DNA of 64,000 bases from Tatumella morbirosei. GTDB lineage: Bacteria > Pseudomonadota > Gammaproteobacteria > Enterobacterales > Enterobacteriaceae. This document shows positions 1 to 9,610 of this stretch, piece by piece. Every line of letters begins with the position of its first letter. Positions within the stretch are counted from its first letter, which is position 1. The stretch is taken from positions 310,001-374,000 of the forward strand of contig NZ_JPKR02000005.1 in the NCBI RefSeq assembly GCF_000757425.2. Reading direction: 5' to 3'. A program made the translations under genes and the position numbers. The notes below the pieces were generated by a model. It was not told the origin of the DNA. It saw nothing but the letters and a program-made list of their open reading frames with translations, and made no database searches.

Positions 1-497
1 CTGTGCTCTATTCCACTCCGGGATTTTACCGCGGCCAGAAGATGTTCTCTCCGGCTAATGACGATTACCTGAACAACCCGCAATTTTGGGAAAAAATGAA
101 TAATGGCTGGGACGAGTTCAGCATACCGAAACAGGTGGCGCGGCAACTGATTGCTATGCATTTGCAGCGAGGAGACCAGGTGTACTTTATTACTGCCCGA
201 ACCCCGACCAAAACCGAAACAGTCAGCCGAATCCTGCAACAGGATTTTAAGATTCCACAGGATAAAATGAATCCGGTGATTTTTAGTGGCTTCCGTCCGG
301 GACAAAATACCAAGATCACCTGGATTAAGCAGAAAAACATCCGGATTTACTACGGAGATGCAGACAGTGATATTACTGCCGCCCGGGAAGCTGGTGCGAG
401 GGGAATCCGCGTGTTACGCGCCACTAACTCTTCATATTTACCGCTCCCCAAAGCCGGAGATCTCGGTGAAGAAGTGATCACCGACTCTGAATACTGA
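1..497 (+). CDS. aphA: Class B acid phosphatase AphA, 5' end cut by window edge
   Basis: Only the C-terminal 165 codons are present; the frame enters at base 3 ([11 protein letters not shown]) and ends with TGA at 495-497. AphA is a periplasmic, metal-dependent HAD-superfamily phosphatase and phosphotransferase acting on phosphomonoesters and nucleotides. Visible family marks are [12 protein letters not shown] (HAD motif with the conserved Thr region), NPVIFSG, PGQNTK and the metal-binding [14 protein letters not shown], ending in EEVITDSEY. The block carrying the catalytic Asp pair and the signal peptide lies left of the window. The match to Escherichia coli AphA, as I know that sequence, is close throughout. 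No neighbour is functionally linked; the following block is a separate unit. Confidence 0.95.
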   Translation, partial: VLYSTPGFYRGQKMFSPANDDYLNNPQFWEKMNNGWDEFSIPKQVARQLIAMHLQRGDQVYFITARTPTKTETVSRILQQDFKIPQDKMNPVIFSGFRPGQNTKITWIKQKNIRIYYGDADSDITAAREAGARGIRVLRATNSSYLPLPKAGDLGEEVITDSEY

Positions 498-505
498 TCC
501 TGGTG

Positions 506-537
506 GGTGATCTGCGTCGCAAACGACGTTGATCACC
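506..537. terminator. Hairpin after aphA
   Basis: GGTGATC (506-512) pairs with GATCACC (531-537), and GCGTCG pairs with CGACGT inside with a CAAA loop and one G-U pair. It starts 8 bases after the aphA stop. No T-run follows, so it may be an mRNA 3'-end structure or a weak terminator rather than a classical intrinsic terminator. The rest of the gap to 793 holds no recognisable gene; a short inverted repeat (GATTT-N6-AAATC, 695-710) lies about 85 bases before the next start codon. Confidence 0.45.
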
Positions 538-793
538 TTACTAACGTCGGTAATAAGAAAAATGTCTTAACCTGACGGTTGCAATCAATACCCACCACTC
601 ATTACCCCTTTTGCACCAATCCACGACAAAACCACCGTGTCGACTGGGATGCGCTCCGCCCCGTCTCAGCGCATCCGCACTACCTTAGTGCTGTGATTTT
701 GCGGCAAATCAGCAGTCTGAATTAATCACTTGTTGCCCCGGACTGTACCGCACAGGATGTCCTGAAACGGTCAATCACCCGGAGACTAAACAG

Positions 794-2018
794 ATGAAGC
801 ACAGAACATTACTGAGTCACCCGCTGTTCGCATTTATTCTGCTCTACCTTGGTTTTATGATCTCCTATGTTGATCGTAGCGCCATCTCTTTATCACTGGC
901 GCATATCGGCAAAGATTTTCATATGGGTCCGGCCGAACTGGGGGTGGTACTTAGCGCATTTTACCTGGGCTATGCGGCCATGCAGATTCCGGGAGGCTGG
1001 CTGGCTGATCGCTTCGGCAGCAAAGCCGTCATTATTATCTCGATTGGTTTATGGTCACTGTTTACCGTAATGACGGGCTTTGCCTGGTCACTCACCTCAC
1101 TGCTGTTGATTCGTTTTCTGTTTGGCCTGGGAGAAGGTGGTTATCCCTCGTCGGCAATGAAAGGGATCGCAGAGCTGTTTCCGCGCGACGGCAGGCCGAA
1201 AATGTCCGGTTTTCTGATGTCGTCGAATTACGTGGGAAGTTTTGTTGCTCCTCTGATTATCGCGCCTCTGATTATTGGCCTGGGGTGGCGTAATGCGTTT
1301 TTTTCCATCGGTATCACAGGAATTGTATTTGCTGTCATTTATCTGTTCACCGTCCCACGCGGCACCGCATCAAATCAACCCACTCCCCCCCGGCAGCGGG
1401 TCGGTGCTGCAGAACTACTACGTATGCCGCTGTTATGGAAAATTGTGATTGTCTGGTTCTGTCTGAGCCTGGTGAATAAGGGGCTGGATGCCTGGATGCC
1501 AATGTATCTGCTGACCGCTCGCGGGCTTGATTTAAAGACCGTCGGTTTTCTGTTACCCCTGCCGTTTATCTCTGCCAGTATTGCCACCGCGATGGGAGGC
1601 TGGCTGATGACCCGCTGGTTCGACGGGCGGGAAAAGGTGCTGATGACATTGAGCTGTATACTTACCGGCGTGTTTATTTTCGGTATGTACCAGGCTCACA
1701 CGACGACAGAAGTCATTGTTTTCCAGACCATTGCTTACGTTTTTTAAATCTTTTGTTTTCTCAGTGGCCTTTGCTCTGCCAGCAAAAATTCTTTCACAGC
1801 GCTTAATAGGTACCGGTATCGGAATGGTCAATTTTGGCGGACAGGCCGCTGGATTCGTCTCTCCGTTGGTCATTGGGTTCATAGTCTCGGCCACCCACAG
1901 CTATCAGAATGTGTTCCTGTTTCTACTGGGTGCGATTGCTGTCGCCATTGCTACTGGTATGACGCTGAGCGGAAGCAAAATCCGTGAAGTACAGCTGGCA
2001 AATGCCCATGAAGCCTGA
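794..2018 (+). pseudogene. MFS transporter (anion:cation symporter type), frameshifted near the C-terminus
   Basis: The first frame (794-1747) gives about 317 residues typical of the ACS/phthalate-permease branch of MFS: YVDRSAISLSLAHIG in TM1, GGWLADRFGSK loop motif, FGLGEGGYPSSAMKG. It then stops at TAA in GTT TTT TAA. Reading resumes in the +1 frame (KSFVFSVAFALPAKIL...) to 2018. Removing one T from the six-T run at 1740-1745 restores one 407-residue protein of normal MFS length, so a single base insertion explains everything. Either the gene is broken, or the base is a sequencing error, or a TTT-T +1 slip at the stop rescues it; no Shine-Dalgarno stimulator is visible upstream. Start chosen at ATG 794 with GGAG nine bases upstream. 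Substrate unknown; the neighbours suggest an organic acid or amide. Confidence 0.85.
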
Positions 2019-2101
2019 GGCTTTAAGGCAATGTTGAAATGAATATTACACCGTCCGTTCCGCTACACTGTCGTTTTCCTCATCAGGAGAGCCAGTTACT
2101 T

Positions 2102-3011
2102 ATGAATGCCAGAATTCTTAGCGACACTGCCGTACTGTACTTTATGCAGGTAGTGAACAGCGGATCGATCAGCGAGGCTGCCGCGCGGATGCACGTAGTT
2201 CCTTCTGCGGTCAGCCGGCAAATCAGCCGGCTGGAGAATCAGCTGGCAACACCGTTATTTGATCGCCAACCACGTGGCGTCACCCTGACCGCCGCCGGAG
2301 AATTACTGGCCGGATATGCCCGCCGGACATTACTGGATGCCGCCCAGGTGACCAATGAGATACAGTCACTGCGCCAGGCCTCTGAACTTCGGATAAAACT
2401 GGCCTGCACCCAGGGATTCGCCTCACATTTTCTGCCCAATGCCATTGCCGGATTTCGCCAGACTGAGCCACAAAGCACCTTCCTGTTGCAGGTAGCTTCT
2501 GCACGCGAAGTGACTCGCCAGGTGCGCGAAGGCGAAGTCGATATAGGGTTCAGCTTCAGCCTGGGCGCCACCAGGGATATCAATGTGGTTTACAGCCAGC
2601 CAGCGCCTTTGCTGGCACTGGTCGCCCCGGATCATGCCTTGGCGGGATGCTCTGAAATCTCGTTACGTGAACTGGTTAACTATCCGCTGGCATTACCCGG
2701 TTTTAATGCCACGCTGCGCCAGTTGCTGGACATTTATTGCAGCCGCCAGGGACTGAGTTACCACAGTGTCCTGGACTCCGATAACCTCGATACTCTGGCG
2801 CAGTTCGCTATCTCCGGGGCGGCCGTGACCTTTGGGGGAGAATTGTTTGTTCGCCATTTTTTTAAAAAGCGGCGCTCTTTCAGAACTCAACGTCCCGGAA
2901 CTTAAAGAAAATCACCGAACTATAGAAATTCAGACACTGGCCAGCAGGCCGTTGTCGGAGGCGATCAGCCGGTTTATACAGCATATCAGCAAAGTCATTA
3001 TTGCCGGATGA
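2102..3011 (+). pseudogene. LysR-family regulator, frameshifted near the C-terminus
   Basis: The N-terminus is a clear LysR winged helix-turn-helix (FMQVVNSGSISEAAARMHVV, PSAVSRQISRLE, LFDRQPRGVTLTAAGELL), followed by a periplasmic-binding-like effector domain. The start at 2102 follows AGGAGAG; an ORF start at 2039 has no such site. After ELFVRHF the frame is lost in T7A5 at 2857-2868 and runs into an unrelated 12-residue tail ending at 2905. Dropping one base from this run gives a natural ending (KSGALSELNVPELKENHRT ... SKVIIAG) with TGA at 3009-3011, and a 302-residue protein of normal length. It lies on the same strand between the transporter and the amidase, so it presumably controlled them. 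The effector domain is complete apart from the shift, so the lesion looks recent or technical. Confidence 0.85.
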
Positions 3012-3088
3012 ACTGCATTTTTAACGCTCAGGATGGCATCTATCACATGCCTGTGAGCTTCAACACTATGTATCAGGGAGAATCATTC

Positions 3089-4621
3089 ATGTCCGATTTT
3101 GACGAACTGGCGGATAAAAGCGCCACCGAACTGAAACACCTGATGGAAACACGTCAGGTCACACCGACAGAGGTCCTCGACTCCTGTATCCGGCGCATAG
3201 AAATGCTAAATCCTAAGGTGAATGCATTTTGCGCGACCTCTTTCTGCCAGGCCCGCGAAGAGGCTCGCCGGGCAGAAAGAGCTATCATGCAAGGTGAACC
3301 CGGCGGGCTGCTACGTGGCTTACCTATCGGAATCAAAGATCTGGAAGAAACCGGCGGGTTACTGACGACCTATGGTTCTCCCCTGTTCCGCCATAATCTG
3401 CCTGAAAGGGATAATGAACTGGTTCGTCGTTTACGGGGTGCCGGAGCCATTATGGTCGGAAAAACTAATGTGCCTGAAATGGGAGCCGGTGCGAATACCC
3501 GTAACCCGGTCTGGGGAGCCACCGGAAACCCATTTAATCCCCGACTCAACGCTGGCGGCTCTTCCGGAGGCTCCGCAGCAGCGTTGGCAGCCAACATGGT
3601 TCCGCTATGCAGTGGATCCGATACCGGTGGGTCGTTACGTATTCCTGCCGCAAAATGTGGGGTTGTCGGGCTAAGAACCTCTCCCGGACTGGTACCCAGT
3701 GAACGCAAACTTCTGGGCTGGACCCCGATTTCGGTGGTGGGTCCCATGGGCAGAACCGTCGCCGACACCTGGTTGCAACTGGCGGCCACCACCGGGCTTG
3801 CCACTAATGATCCGCTAAGCTACAACACGTCCTTTCCTGCCAGTCTTACAGAACAGTCGCCGGTCTGTTTATCTTCCCTGCGGGTTGGCTATACCGAAGA
3901 TTTTGGGGTCTGTGAAGTGGACGACAATATCCGCCAGGTCTTCAGAAGCAAAATTGACAAGCTGAAAGGTGTGTTTGGCAGTTGCGAAGAGGTAGAAGTA
4001 AATATGGAAAAAGCGCACCACTGCTTTGATGTGTTGCGTGCCGAAGCATTTGTCGCCAGCCTGCAATCTGCCTACGACAAAGATCCGGAATTACTGGGGC
4101 CGAATCCACGAGCCAATTACGAAATGGGCATCAAAATGACCCTGAAGGATTGTGTGCAGGGCAATGCTGAGCAAACCCGGATTTTTCGGGACTTCCAGAA
4201 ACTGTTCAGCCGCTATGACCTGATTCTGTCGCCGGTGACACCTGTGTCCGCCTTTCCCTGGGAGCAACCTTATCTGGAATCGGTGAATGGTGTGCCACTG
4301 GATAATTATTATCGCTGGTTGGCCCTGACTTATGTCGTCACCCTGGCAACCAATCCGGCGCTGTCACTGCCAATGGGTGTGGATCATCTGGGAATGCCTT
4401 TCGGGATGCAGGTGATTGGCCGGTTCCGTGGTGACCTGGAACTGATGCTGGCAGCGCAGGAAATTGAGAATTACTGCGAGACCACCCCGGAGCTTAAACG
4501 TCCTCGTGCGGATTTGCAGGCATTGTTATTAAGCCAGGTCAATTTACTCAGTCCGGTGACACATCCACCACTGAGTGATGCCCGTTATGATACAGTCACG
4601 GACAGTGCCCCGGCAGTATAA
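3089..4621 (+). CDS. Amidase-signature family amidase
   Basis: A 510-residue hydrolase of the amidase signature family, which cleaves C-N amide bonds through a Lys-cisSer-Ser triad. All three residues are visible: Lys83 in IGIKDLEE, Ser158 in the GGSSGGS segment and Ser182 in SDTGGSLR, with the 75 and 24 residue spacings of the family. The start at 3089 (MSDFDELADKSA) follows AGGGAG; the longer reading from 3008 overlaps the LysR stop and lacks a ribosome site. No signal peptide, so probably cytoplasmic. The C-terminal 30 residues are a Ser/Pro-rich tail without obvious family meaning. It ends 21 bases before dsdA with a strong ribosome site between them, so the two are very likely co-transcribed; an amide or N-acyl derivative of D-serine is a guess for its substrate. 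Confidence 0.9.
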   Translation: MSDFDELADKSATELKHLMETRQVTPTEVLDSCIRRIEMLNPKVNAFCATSFCQAREEARRAERAIMQGEPGGLLRGLPIGIKDLEETGGLLTTYGSPLFRHNLPERDNELVRRLRGAGAIMVGKTNVPEMGAGANTRNPVWGATGNPFNPRLNAGGSSGGSAAALAANMVPLCSGSDTGGSLRIPAAKCGVVGLRTSPGLVPSERKLLGWTPISVVGPMGRTVADTWLQLAATTGLATNDPLSYNTSFPASLTEQSPVCLSSLRVGYTEDFGVCEVDDNIRQVFRSKIDKLKGVFGSCEEVEVNMEKAHHCFDVLRAEAFVASLQSAYDKDPELLGPNPRANYEMGIKMTLKDCVQGNAEQTRIFRDFQKLFSRYDLILSPVTPVSAFPWEQPYLESVNGVPLDNYYRWLALTYVVTLATNPALSLPMGVDHLGMPFGMQVIGRFRGDLELMLAAQEIENYCETTPELKRPRADLQALLLSQVNLLSPVTHPPLSDARYDTVTDSAPAV

Positions 4622-4642
4622 CCCCGGGAAAAGGAGAGTGTT

Positions 4643-5998
4643 GTGGAAAAAACGCTGTACGGTAAAACCCTGGCTGGCTGGCAGCAAAGCCTGCCGTTAC
4701 TTACCCCACTGATGGCCGGTGAACCCGTAGTATGGGCTAACCCTGCCCTGGCCCCACTCCATGAGGCTCTGGCAGATATACCGCTGACGGCGGGTGATGT
4801 GGAAGCTGCCAGCGCCAGACTGAAACGTTTTGCTCCCCTGCTGGCGCAACTGTTTCCTGAAGTTGCCCCTGCGCAAGGAATTATTGAGTCTGAACTGGTC
4901 AGGGTTCCGGAGTTCGCCGCGGCGTTGACCCACCGCTATTCACTGGGGGAGACCCCGCAGTTGTGGCTGAAGAAAGACAGCCACTTGCCAATTTCCGGCT
5001 CAGTTAAGGCCCGTGGTGGTATCTATGAGGTGTTATTCAACGCCGAACAGTTGGCCATCCGCTATGGCTTGCTGACCGTGACAGATGACTACCGGCGTCT
5101 GGCCGATGAGACATGCCGTCAACTGTTCAGCCAGCATAAAATTGCCGTTGGCAGTACAGGTAATCTTGGGCTATCGATTGGTATTGCAGCAGCAAGACTG
5201 GGGTTTGCCACCACCGTACATATGTCGGCGGATGCCCGGCAGTGGAAGAAAGACAAACTTCGCAGTCATGGCGTCACCGTGATTGAGTATGCGGGAGATT
5301 ACGGTCTGGCCGTTGAGGAAGGACGCCGGCAGGCAGAAACCGACCCTCGCTGCCATTTTATTGACGATGAAAACTCGTCCACCCTGTTCCTCGGATATGC
5401 TGTCGCCGGAGAGCGGCTGAAAGCACAGCTGGATGCTTTGCAAATCACCATCGACGCACAACATCCGTTATGTGTCTATCTGCCTTGCGGTGTGGGTGGA
5501 GGTCCCGGAGGTATCGCTTTCGGGCTAAAACTGGCCTTTGGCGATCACGTTCATTGTCTCTTTGCAGAACCCACCCAGTCACCTTGTATGCTGCTGGGAA
5601 TGGCCAGCGGCCTGCATGAGGCAGTCTCAGTGACCGACTTTGGTATCAGCAACCACACTGCGGCGGATGGTCTGGCGGTAGGACGCCCCTCCGGGTTTGT
5701 TGGCCGATCAATGCAAAGAATGATTTCCGGTTGTTATACCGTGCCGGATGAAGAACTGTTTAGCCTGTTGCGCCTGCTGGACAGTACCGAGCATCTGCAA
5801 CTGGAACCTTCCGCCCTGGCGGGTGCCCCCGGCGTGGCGCGTATCACAAGTGCTCGCTTCCCGAATATTCAGCTGGAAAATGCCATACATCTGATCTGGG
5901 CGACCGGCGGTGGCATGGTACCGGCCGAAGAAATGCAACACTATCTGGCTGTCGCAGACAATGGGGAGTCACAATCTGGTCTGAACCGCCCGGCTTAA
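4643..5998 (+). CDS. dsdA: D-serine ammonia-lyase (D-serine dehydratase)
   Basis: A 451-residue PLP enzyme that converts D-serine to pyruvate and ammonia. The PLP lysine is Lys122 in [13 protein letters not shown]; other family marks are [44 protein letters not shown], the phosphate-binding CGVGGGPGG and [10 protein letters not shown]. The GTG start at 4643 is chosen because AAGGAG sits about seven bases upstream and the N-terminus then aligns with E. coli DsdA. In E. coli dsdA is paired with the permease dsdX and regulator dsdC; here it is instead the last gene of a LysR-MFS-amidase block, which suggests it drains D-serine released by the amidase. Intact, no odd residues. Confidence 0.95.
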   Translation: MEKTLYGKTLAGWQQSLPLLTPLMAGEPVVWANPALAPLHEALADIPLTAGDVEAASARLKRFAPLLAQLFPEVAPAQGIIESELVRVPEFAAALTHRYSLGETPQLWLKKDSHLPISGSVKARGGIYEVLFNAEQLAIRYGLLTVTDDYRRLADETCRQLFSQHKIAVGSTGNLGLSIGIAAARLGFATTVHMSADARQWKKDKLRSHGVTVIEYAGDYGLAVEEGRRQAETDPRCHFIDDENSSTLFLGYAVAGERLKAQLDALQITIDAQHPLCVYLPCGVGGGPGGIAFGLKLAFGDHVHCLFAEPTQSPCMLLGMASGLHEAVSVTDFGISNHTAADGLAVGRPSGFVGRSMQRMISGCYTVPDEELFSLLRLLDSTEHLQLEPSALAGAPGVARITSARFPNIQLENAIHLIWATGGGMVPAEEMQHYLAVADNGESQSGLNRPA

Positions 5999-6002
5999 GT
6001 TG

Positions 6003-6045
6003 TGGAAAAAACACCGCCCTGAGACAGCGATATCTCAGGGCGGTG
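6003..6045 (-). terminator. Intrinsic terminator of corA
   Basis: A perfect 13-bp stem, CACCGCCCTGAGA (6012-6024) with TCTCAGGGCGGTG (6033-6045), loop of 8. Read on the minus strand it is followed by six T (6006-6011 complement), so it ends the corA transcript. On the plus strand, after dsdA, no T-run follows, although the hairpin may still protect that mRNA end. Confidence 0.85.
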
Positions 6046-6102
6046 ATAACAGAGTAAAAACCAGGGGCTGCCACAACATACTGCGTTGCCCGGGTTTACT
6101 TT

Positions 6103-7056
6103 TTACAGCCAGTTGCGTCGTTTAAAGTACAGATATGGCGCCAGTGCTGCCAGAATCATCAGTACAATCGCTCCGGGGTAACCAAAGCTCCATTTCAGCT
6201 CCGGCATAAACTCAAAGTTCATTCCGTAGCTCGAGGCCACCAGCGTTGGCGGCAGGAACACCACCGAAACCACCGAGAAAATCTTAATGATGCGGTTTTG
6301 TTCAATGCTGATAAAGCCCATCGCCGCCTGCATCAGGAAGTTAACCTTCTGAAACAGCGACTCGTTGTGCGGTAACAGCGATTCGATATCGCGTAATACT
6401 TCGCGGGCCTGTTCCAACTGATTGGCGGGCAGGCGGGCTTTCCTGACCAGAAAATTCAGTGCCCTCTGGGTATCCATCAGACACAGGCGCACTTTCCAGC
6501 CGATATCTTCCAGTTCCGCCAGTCGCGACAGGGCTTCGTCATACTCTTCACCCTGCTGGCCTTCCATAATGACACGACTCAGCTTCTCCAACGCGGTGTA
6601 GATATTTTCAATTTCATCGGCCAGCTGTTCAATTTTGGTTTCGAACAGATCCAGCAACAGCTCGAAAGCATTACCGTCAATCAGCGTCTGATTACGCGCC
6701 CGCATACGGTAAAGCCGGAATGCGGGAAGTTCACGTTCACGCAGGGTGAACAAACGACCGTCACGAATGGTAAATGCGACGGTGGCGTTGCCTGCATGGT
6801 CATCTGCATCTTCGAAAAAGAAGAACGAGTGAATATGCAGTCCGTCTTCATCTTCAAAAAAACGTGCAGAGGCTTCGATATCCTCCAGTTCAGGACGGGT
6901 CGCCAGGCTTTGCCCTAACTGTTCCTGAACATATTCACGTTCCTGTTCTTCAGGTTCAATCAGGTCAATCCAGACTGAGGAAGTGAGCGTATTGTCATCG
7001 CTTTCCATCTCCAGCCGGGTTAACCGATTCTCTTCCAGTTTAAATGCACTCAGCAT
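6103..7056 (-). CDS. corA: Magnesium/cobalt transporter CorA
   Basis: A 317-residue inner-membrane channel for Mg2+ (also Co2+, Ni2+). The sequence begins [18 protein letters not shown] and carries the large cytoplasmic domain ([37 protein letters not shown]), then two C-terminal membrane helices separated by the signature [11 protein letters not shown] loop, ending [10 protein letters not shown]. The start at 7056 follows GGAG and matches E. coli; the frame stays open 30 codons further upstream but without a ribosome site. It is transcribed away from uvrD through a roughly 270-base leader with its own promoter. Nothing is missing or altered. Confidence 0.98.
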   Translation of the reverse strand: MLSAFKLEENRLTRLEMESDDNTLTSSVWIDLIEPEEQEREYVQEQLGQSLATRPELEDIEASARFFEDEDGLHIHSFFFFEDADDHAGNATVAFTIRDGRLFTLRERELPAFRLYRMRARNQTLIDGNAFELLLDLFETKIEQLADEIENIYTALEKLSRVIMEGQQGEEYDEALSRLAELEDIGWKVRLCLMDTQRALNFLVRKARLPANQLEQAREVLRDIESLLPHNESLFQKVNFLMQAAMGFISIEQNRIIKIFSVVSVVFLPPTLVASSYGMNFEFMPELKWSFGYPGAIVLMILAALAPYLYFKRRNWL

Positions 7057-7263
7057 AGCAGTAGGTACTCCCCATTTCTGACAGGATGGGACAAGGCTGT
7101 ACACCGCAGGAAAAACCGATGATTGGCACAGCAGGCGCCCGAACACAATAAATCACAGATGTGACAGATCAGTGCTGGCTAAATGACGATGATTTACAGA
7201 GAGTCACCGATAACCGCCAGGGCTACCGGTAAAAGAGGTTGCCTTAGCGGGGTTACCTGTTGT

Positions 7264-7305
7264 TCAGGTCTGTGTGCCAGCAGCGACTGGGCGTGTCCAA
7301 GGCAT
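7264..7305 (-). CDS. Candidate corA leader peptide (13 codons)
   Basis: In the corA leader, ATG at 7305-7303 follows AGAGGAC and encodes MPWTRPVAAGTQT before TGA. In Salmonella a translated leader ORF (corL) couples Mg2+ to Rho-dependent termination before corA, so a short ORF at this place is expected from the family. I cannot confirm homology from the peptide itself. Between it and corA lie G/C-rich segments around 7205-7260 that could form alternative stems. Confidence 0.4.
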   Translation of the reverse strand: MPWTRPVAAGTQT

Positions 7306-7331
7306 TGTCCTCTGATAATAATAGTGCGCGC

Positions 7332-7360
7332 ATGTTACGCCGAGACGAAAAAATCGTCAA
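7332..7360 (-). promoter_or_regulatory. corA promoter
   Basis: On the minus strand TTGACG (7360-7355) and TAACAT (7337-7332) are separated by exactly 17 bases, a near-consensus sigma-70 promoter. It lies just downstream of the uvrD stop and about 275 bases upstream of corA, so corA has its own transcript with a long leader. Confidence 0.75.
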
Positions 7361-7375
7361 GAAAACTCCCCGCAA

Positions 7376-9538
7376 TCATGCGCTTTCCAACCGGGCATAG
7401 GCCGCTACCAGCCATTTGATCCCCTGCCCCTGAAACGCAACCTGTACCCGGGAATGCTCACCGCTACCTTCCAGATTGATAATGGTCCCTTCGCCAAATT
7501 TGGCATGTCGGACCCGCTGCCCCAGCGCAAAACCACTGTCATTGTTGGTGACCGGTGCTCCCATTCGTTGATGGCTGACCGGTCGGCTGACGCTGGCCCG
7601 CAGCCGTACCTCTTCGATACACTCTTCAGGAATTTCACCTATAAATCGTGAAGGACGGTGATAAACCTCTTTTCCATACAAGCGCCGGCTTTCCGCATAG
7701 GTCAGAGTCAGTTTCTGCATGGCCCGGGTGACACCGACATAAGCTAACCGCCGCTCTTCTTCCAGACGACCACCCTCTTCCAGCGACATCTGGCTCGGGA
7801 ACATCCCCTCCTCCATGCCCACAATAAAGACCTGGCTGAATTCCAGACCTTTGGCCGCATGCATTGTCATCAACTGTACCGCGTCCTGCCATTTATCGGC
7901 CTGCCCTTCACCGGCTTCCAGCGCGGCATGCGACAGAAAAGCCTGCAACGGCATTAAATCCTGATCTTCCTCCTGATAACTGAACTGTCGGGTCGCAGTG
8001 ACCAGTTCTTCAAGGTTCTCAATACGCGCCTGGCCTTTCTCACCGTTTTCCTGCTCATACATCATCCACAGACCGGAATCTTTGACCACCCTGTCGGTCT
8101 GGACATGCAGGGGCAGGTCACTGGTTTCGCGGGATAATGAGTCTATCAGCTCGATAAAACGTAATAACGCCGACGCTGCTCTGCCGGCCAGTACTTTTTC
8201 CGACAGCAACTCACGGGAAGACTGCCAAAGAGTCAGTTGCCGGTCACGGGCAGCCTGGCGAACAACATCCAGCGTCCGGTCACCAATCCCCCTGGTGGGT
8301 GTATTCACCACCCGTTCAAAGGCCGCGTCATCATTGCGGTTAGAGATCAGTCGTAAATAGGCCAGCGCATCTTTAATTTCCTGACGTTCGAAGAAGCGCA
8401 TACCGCCATAGATACGGTAAGGAAGACTACTCTGCAGCAAGGCTTCTTCCAGCACACGCGACTGAGCATTACTGCGATAGAGGATGGCGCAGTCGGCCAG
8501 CGCCCCCCCCTGTTCATGCCAGTGTTTAATACGTCCGACAACAAACCGGGCTTCATCCAGTTCATTGAACGCGCAATACAGTGAAATGGGTTCACCTTCA
8601 CCGTCTTCGGTCCACAATTCTTTGCCTAATCTTCCCTGGTTATTAGCAATCAGGGTATTGGCCGCTTTCAGTATATTGCTGGTTGAGCGGTAGTTTTGTT
8701 CAAGACGAATAGTCTGAGCACCGTTGAAGTCGGTGAGAAAGCGTTGAATATTCTCGACCTGAGCGCCACGCCATCCGTAAATCGACTGGTCATCATCGCC
8801 GACAATCATCACCTTACCGGTATCACCCGCCAGCATTCGTATCCAGGCATACTGAATATTGTTAGTATCCTGAAATTCGTCCACCAGCAGATTAGTAAAA
8901 CGCTCACGGTAATGATTCAGAATATGCGGCTTATTCAGCCACAATTCATGAGCGCGTAATAATAGCTCAGCAAAATCCACCAGCCCGGCGCGGTCACAGG
9001 CTTCCTGATAGGCCTGATAAATTTTCAGCCAGGTTTGTTCAACCGGATTGCCGTAACTTTCGATATGCTTCGGCCGCAGACCCTCGTCTTTCTTCCCGTT
9101 GATATACCACATTGCCTGTCGGGCAGGCCATTGTTTATCATCCAGATTAAGGGCTTTGATCAGACGTTTTAGCAGTCGCAGCTGGTCTTCACTGTCCAGA
9201 ATCTGAAAGTCCTGAGGTAATCCGGCATCCAGCGGATGGGCCCGCAACAGACGATGTGCCAGGCCATGGAAGGTGCCAATCCACATCCCGCCCTGGCTGG
9301 TCCCCAACACCTGTTCAATACGGTGACGCATCTCAGCAGCCGCTTTATTGGTGAAGGTCACTGCCATGATGGAATACGGGGAACAGTTCTCAACAGTCAG
9401 TAACCAGGCGATGCGGTGTACCAGTACCCGCGTCTTGCCACTGCCTGCCCCGGCCAGCACCAGCAGGTTACTGCGCGGTGCCGCAACGGCTTCACGCTGG
9501 TTATCATTTAAACTGTTGAGCAGATCAGAAACGTCCAT
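7376..9538 (-). CDS. uvrD: DNA helicase II UvrD
   Basis: A 720-residue superfamily 1A 3'-5' helicase used in nucleotide excision repair (releasing UvrC and the oligomer) and mismatch repair. Seen: Walker [10 protein letters not shown] at residues 30-37, VDEFQDTN (Walker B) near 220, [31 protein letters not shown], and VGVTRAMQKL. The C-terminal region carries the FGEGTIINLEGSGEHSRVQVAF segment that binds RNA polymerase and UvrB. The start ATG at 9538 gives MDVSDLLNSLND as in E. coli; an in-frame GTG two codons earlier is less likely. It is last in the lptM-to-uvrD run and also has its own LexA-controlled promoter. Confidence 0.98.
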   Translation of the reverse strand: MDVSDLLNSLNDNQREAVAAPRSNLLVLAGAGSGKTRVLVHRIAWLLTVENCSPYSIMAVTFTNKAAAEMRHRIEQVLGTSQGGMWIGTFHGLAHRLLRAHPLDAGLPQDFQILDSEDQLRLLKRLIKALNLDDKQWPARQAMWYINGKKDEGLRPKHIESYGNPVEQTWLKIYQAYQEACDRAGLVDFAELLLRAHELWLNKPHILNHYRERFTNLLVDEFQDTNNIQYAWIRMLAGDTGKVMIVGDDDQSIYGWRGAQVENIQRFLTDFNGAQTIRLEQNYRSTSNILKAANTLIANNQGRLGKELWTEDGEGEPISLYCAFNELDEARFVVGRIKHWHEQGGALADCAILYRSNAQSRVLEEALLQSSLPYRIYGGMRFFERQEIKDALAYLRLISNRNDDAAFERVVNTPTRGIGDRTLDVVRQAARDRQLTLWQSSRELLSEKVLAGRAASALLRFIELIDSLSRETSDLPLHVQTDRVVKDSGLWMMYEQENGEKGQARIENLEELVTATRQFSYQEEDQDLMPLQAFLSHAALEAGEGQADKWQDAVQLMTMHAAKGLEFSQVFIVGMEEGMFPSQMSLEEGGRLEEERRLAYVGVTRAMQKLTLTYAESRRLYGKEVYHRPSRFIGEIPEECIEEVRLRASVSRPVSHQRMGAPVTNNDSGFALGQRVRHAKFGEGTIINLEGSGEHSRVQVAFQGQGIKWLVAAYARLESA

Positions 9539-9564
9539 AAGCACCGCGTATCAGGAAAATTTAG

Positions 9565-9580
9565 CTGTATATTTTTACAG
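9565..9580. promoter_or_regulatory. LexA (SOS) box of uvrD
   Basis: CTGTATATTTTTACAG is a perfect CTGT-N8-ACAG LexA operator. It lies between the uvrD start and its -10 element, so bound LexA would cover the transcription start. SOS control of uvrD is established in E. coli. Confidence 0.9.
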
Positions 9581-9582
9581 CC

Positions 9583-9610
9583 ATTATAGCAGCGTGGTCA
9601 GCGAATCCAA
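9583..9610 (-). promoter_or_regulatory. uvrD promoter
   Basis: On the minus strand TTGGAT (9610-9605) and a perfect TATAAT (9588-9583) are 16 bases apart; the element overlaps the last codons of yigB. The LexA box follows at once. Confidence 0.75.
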
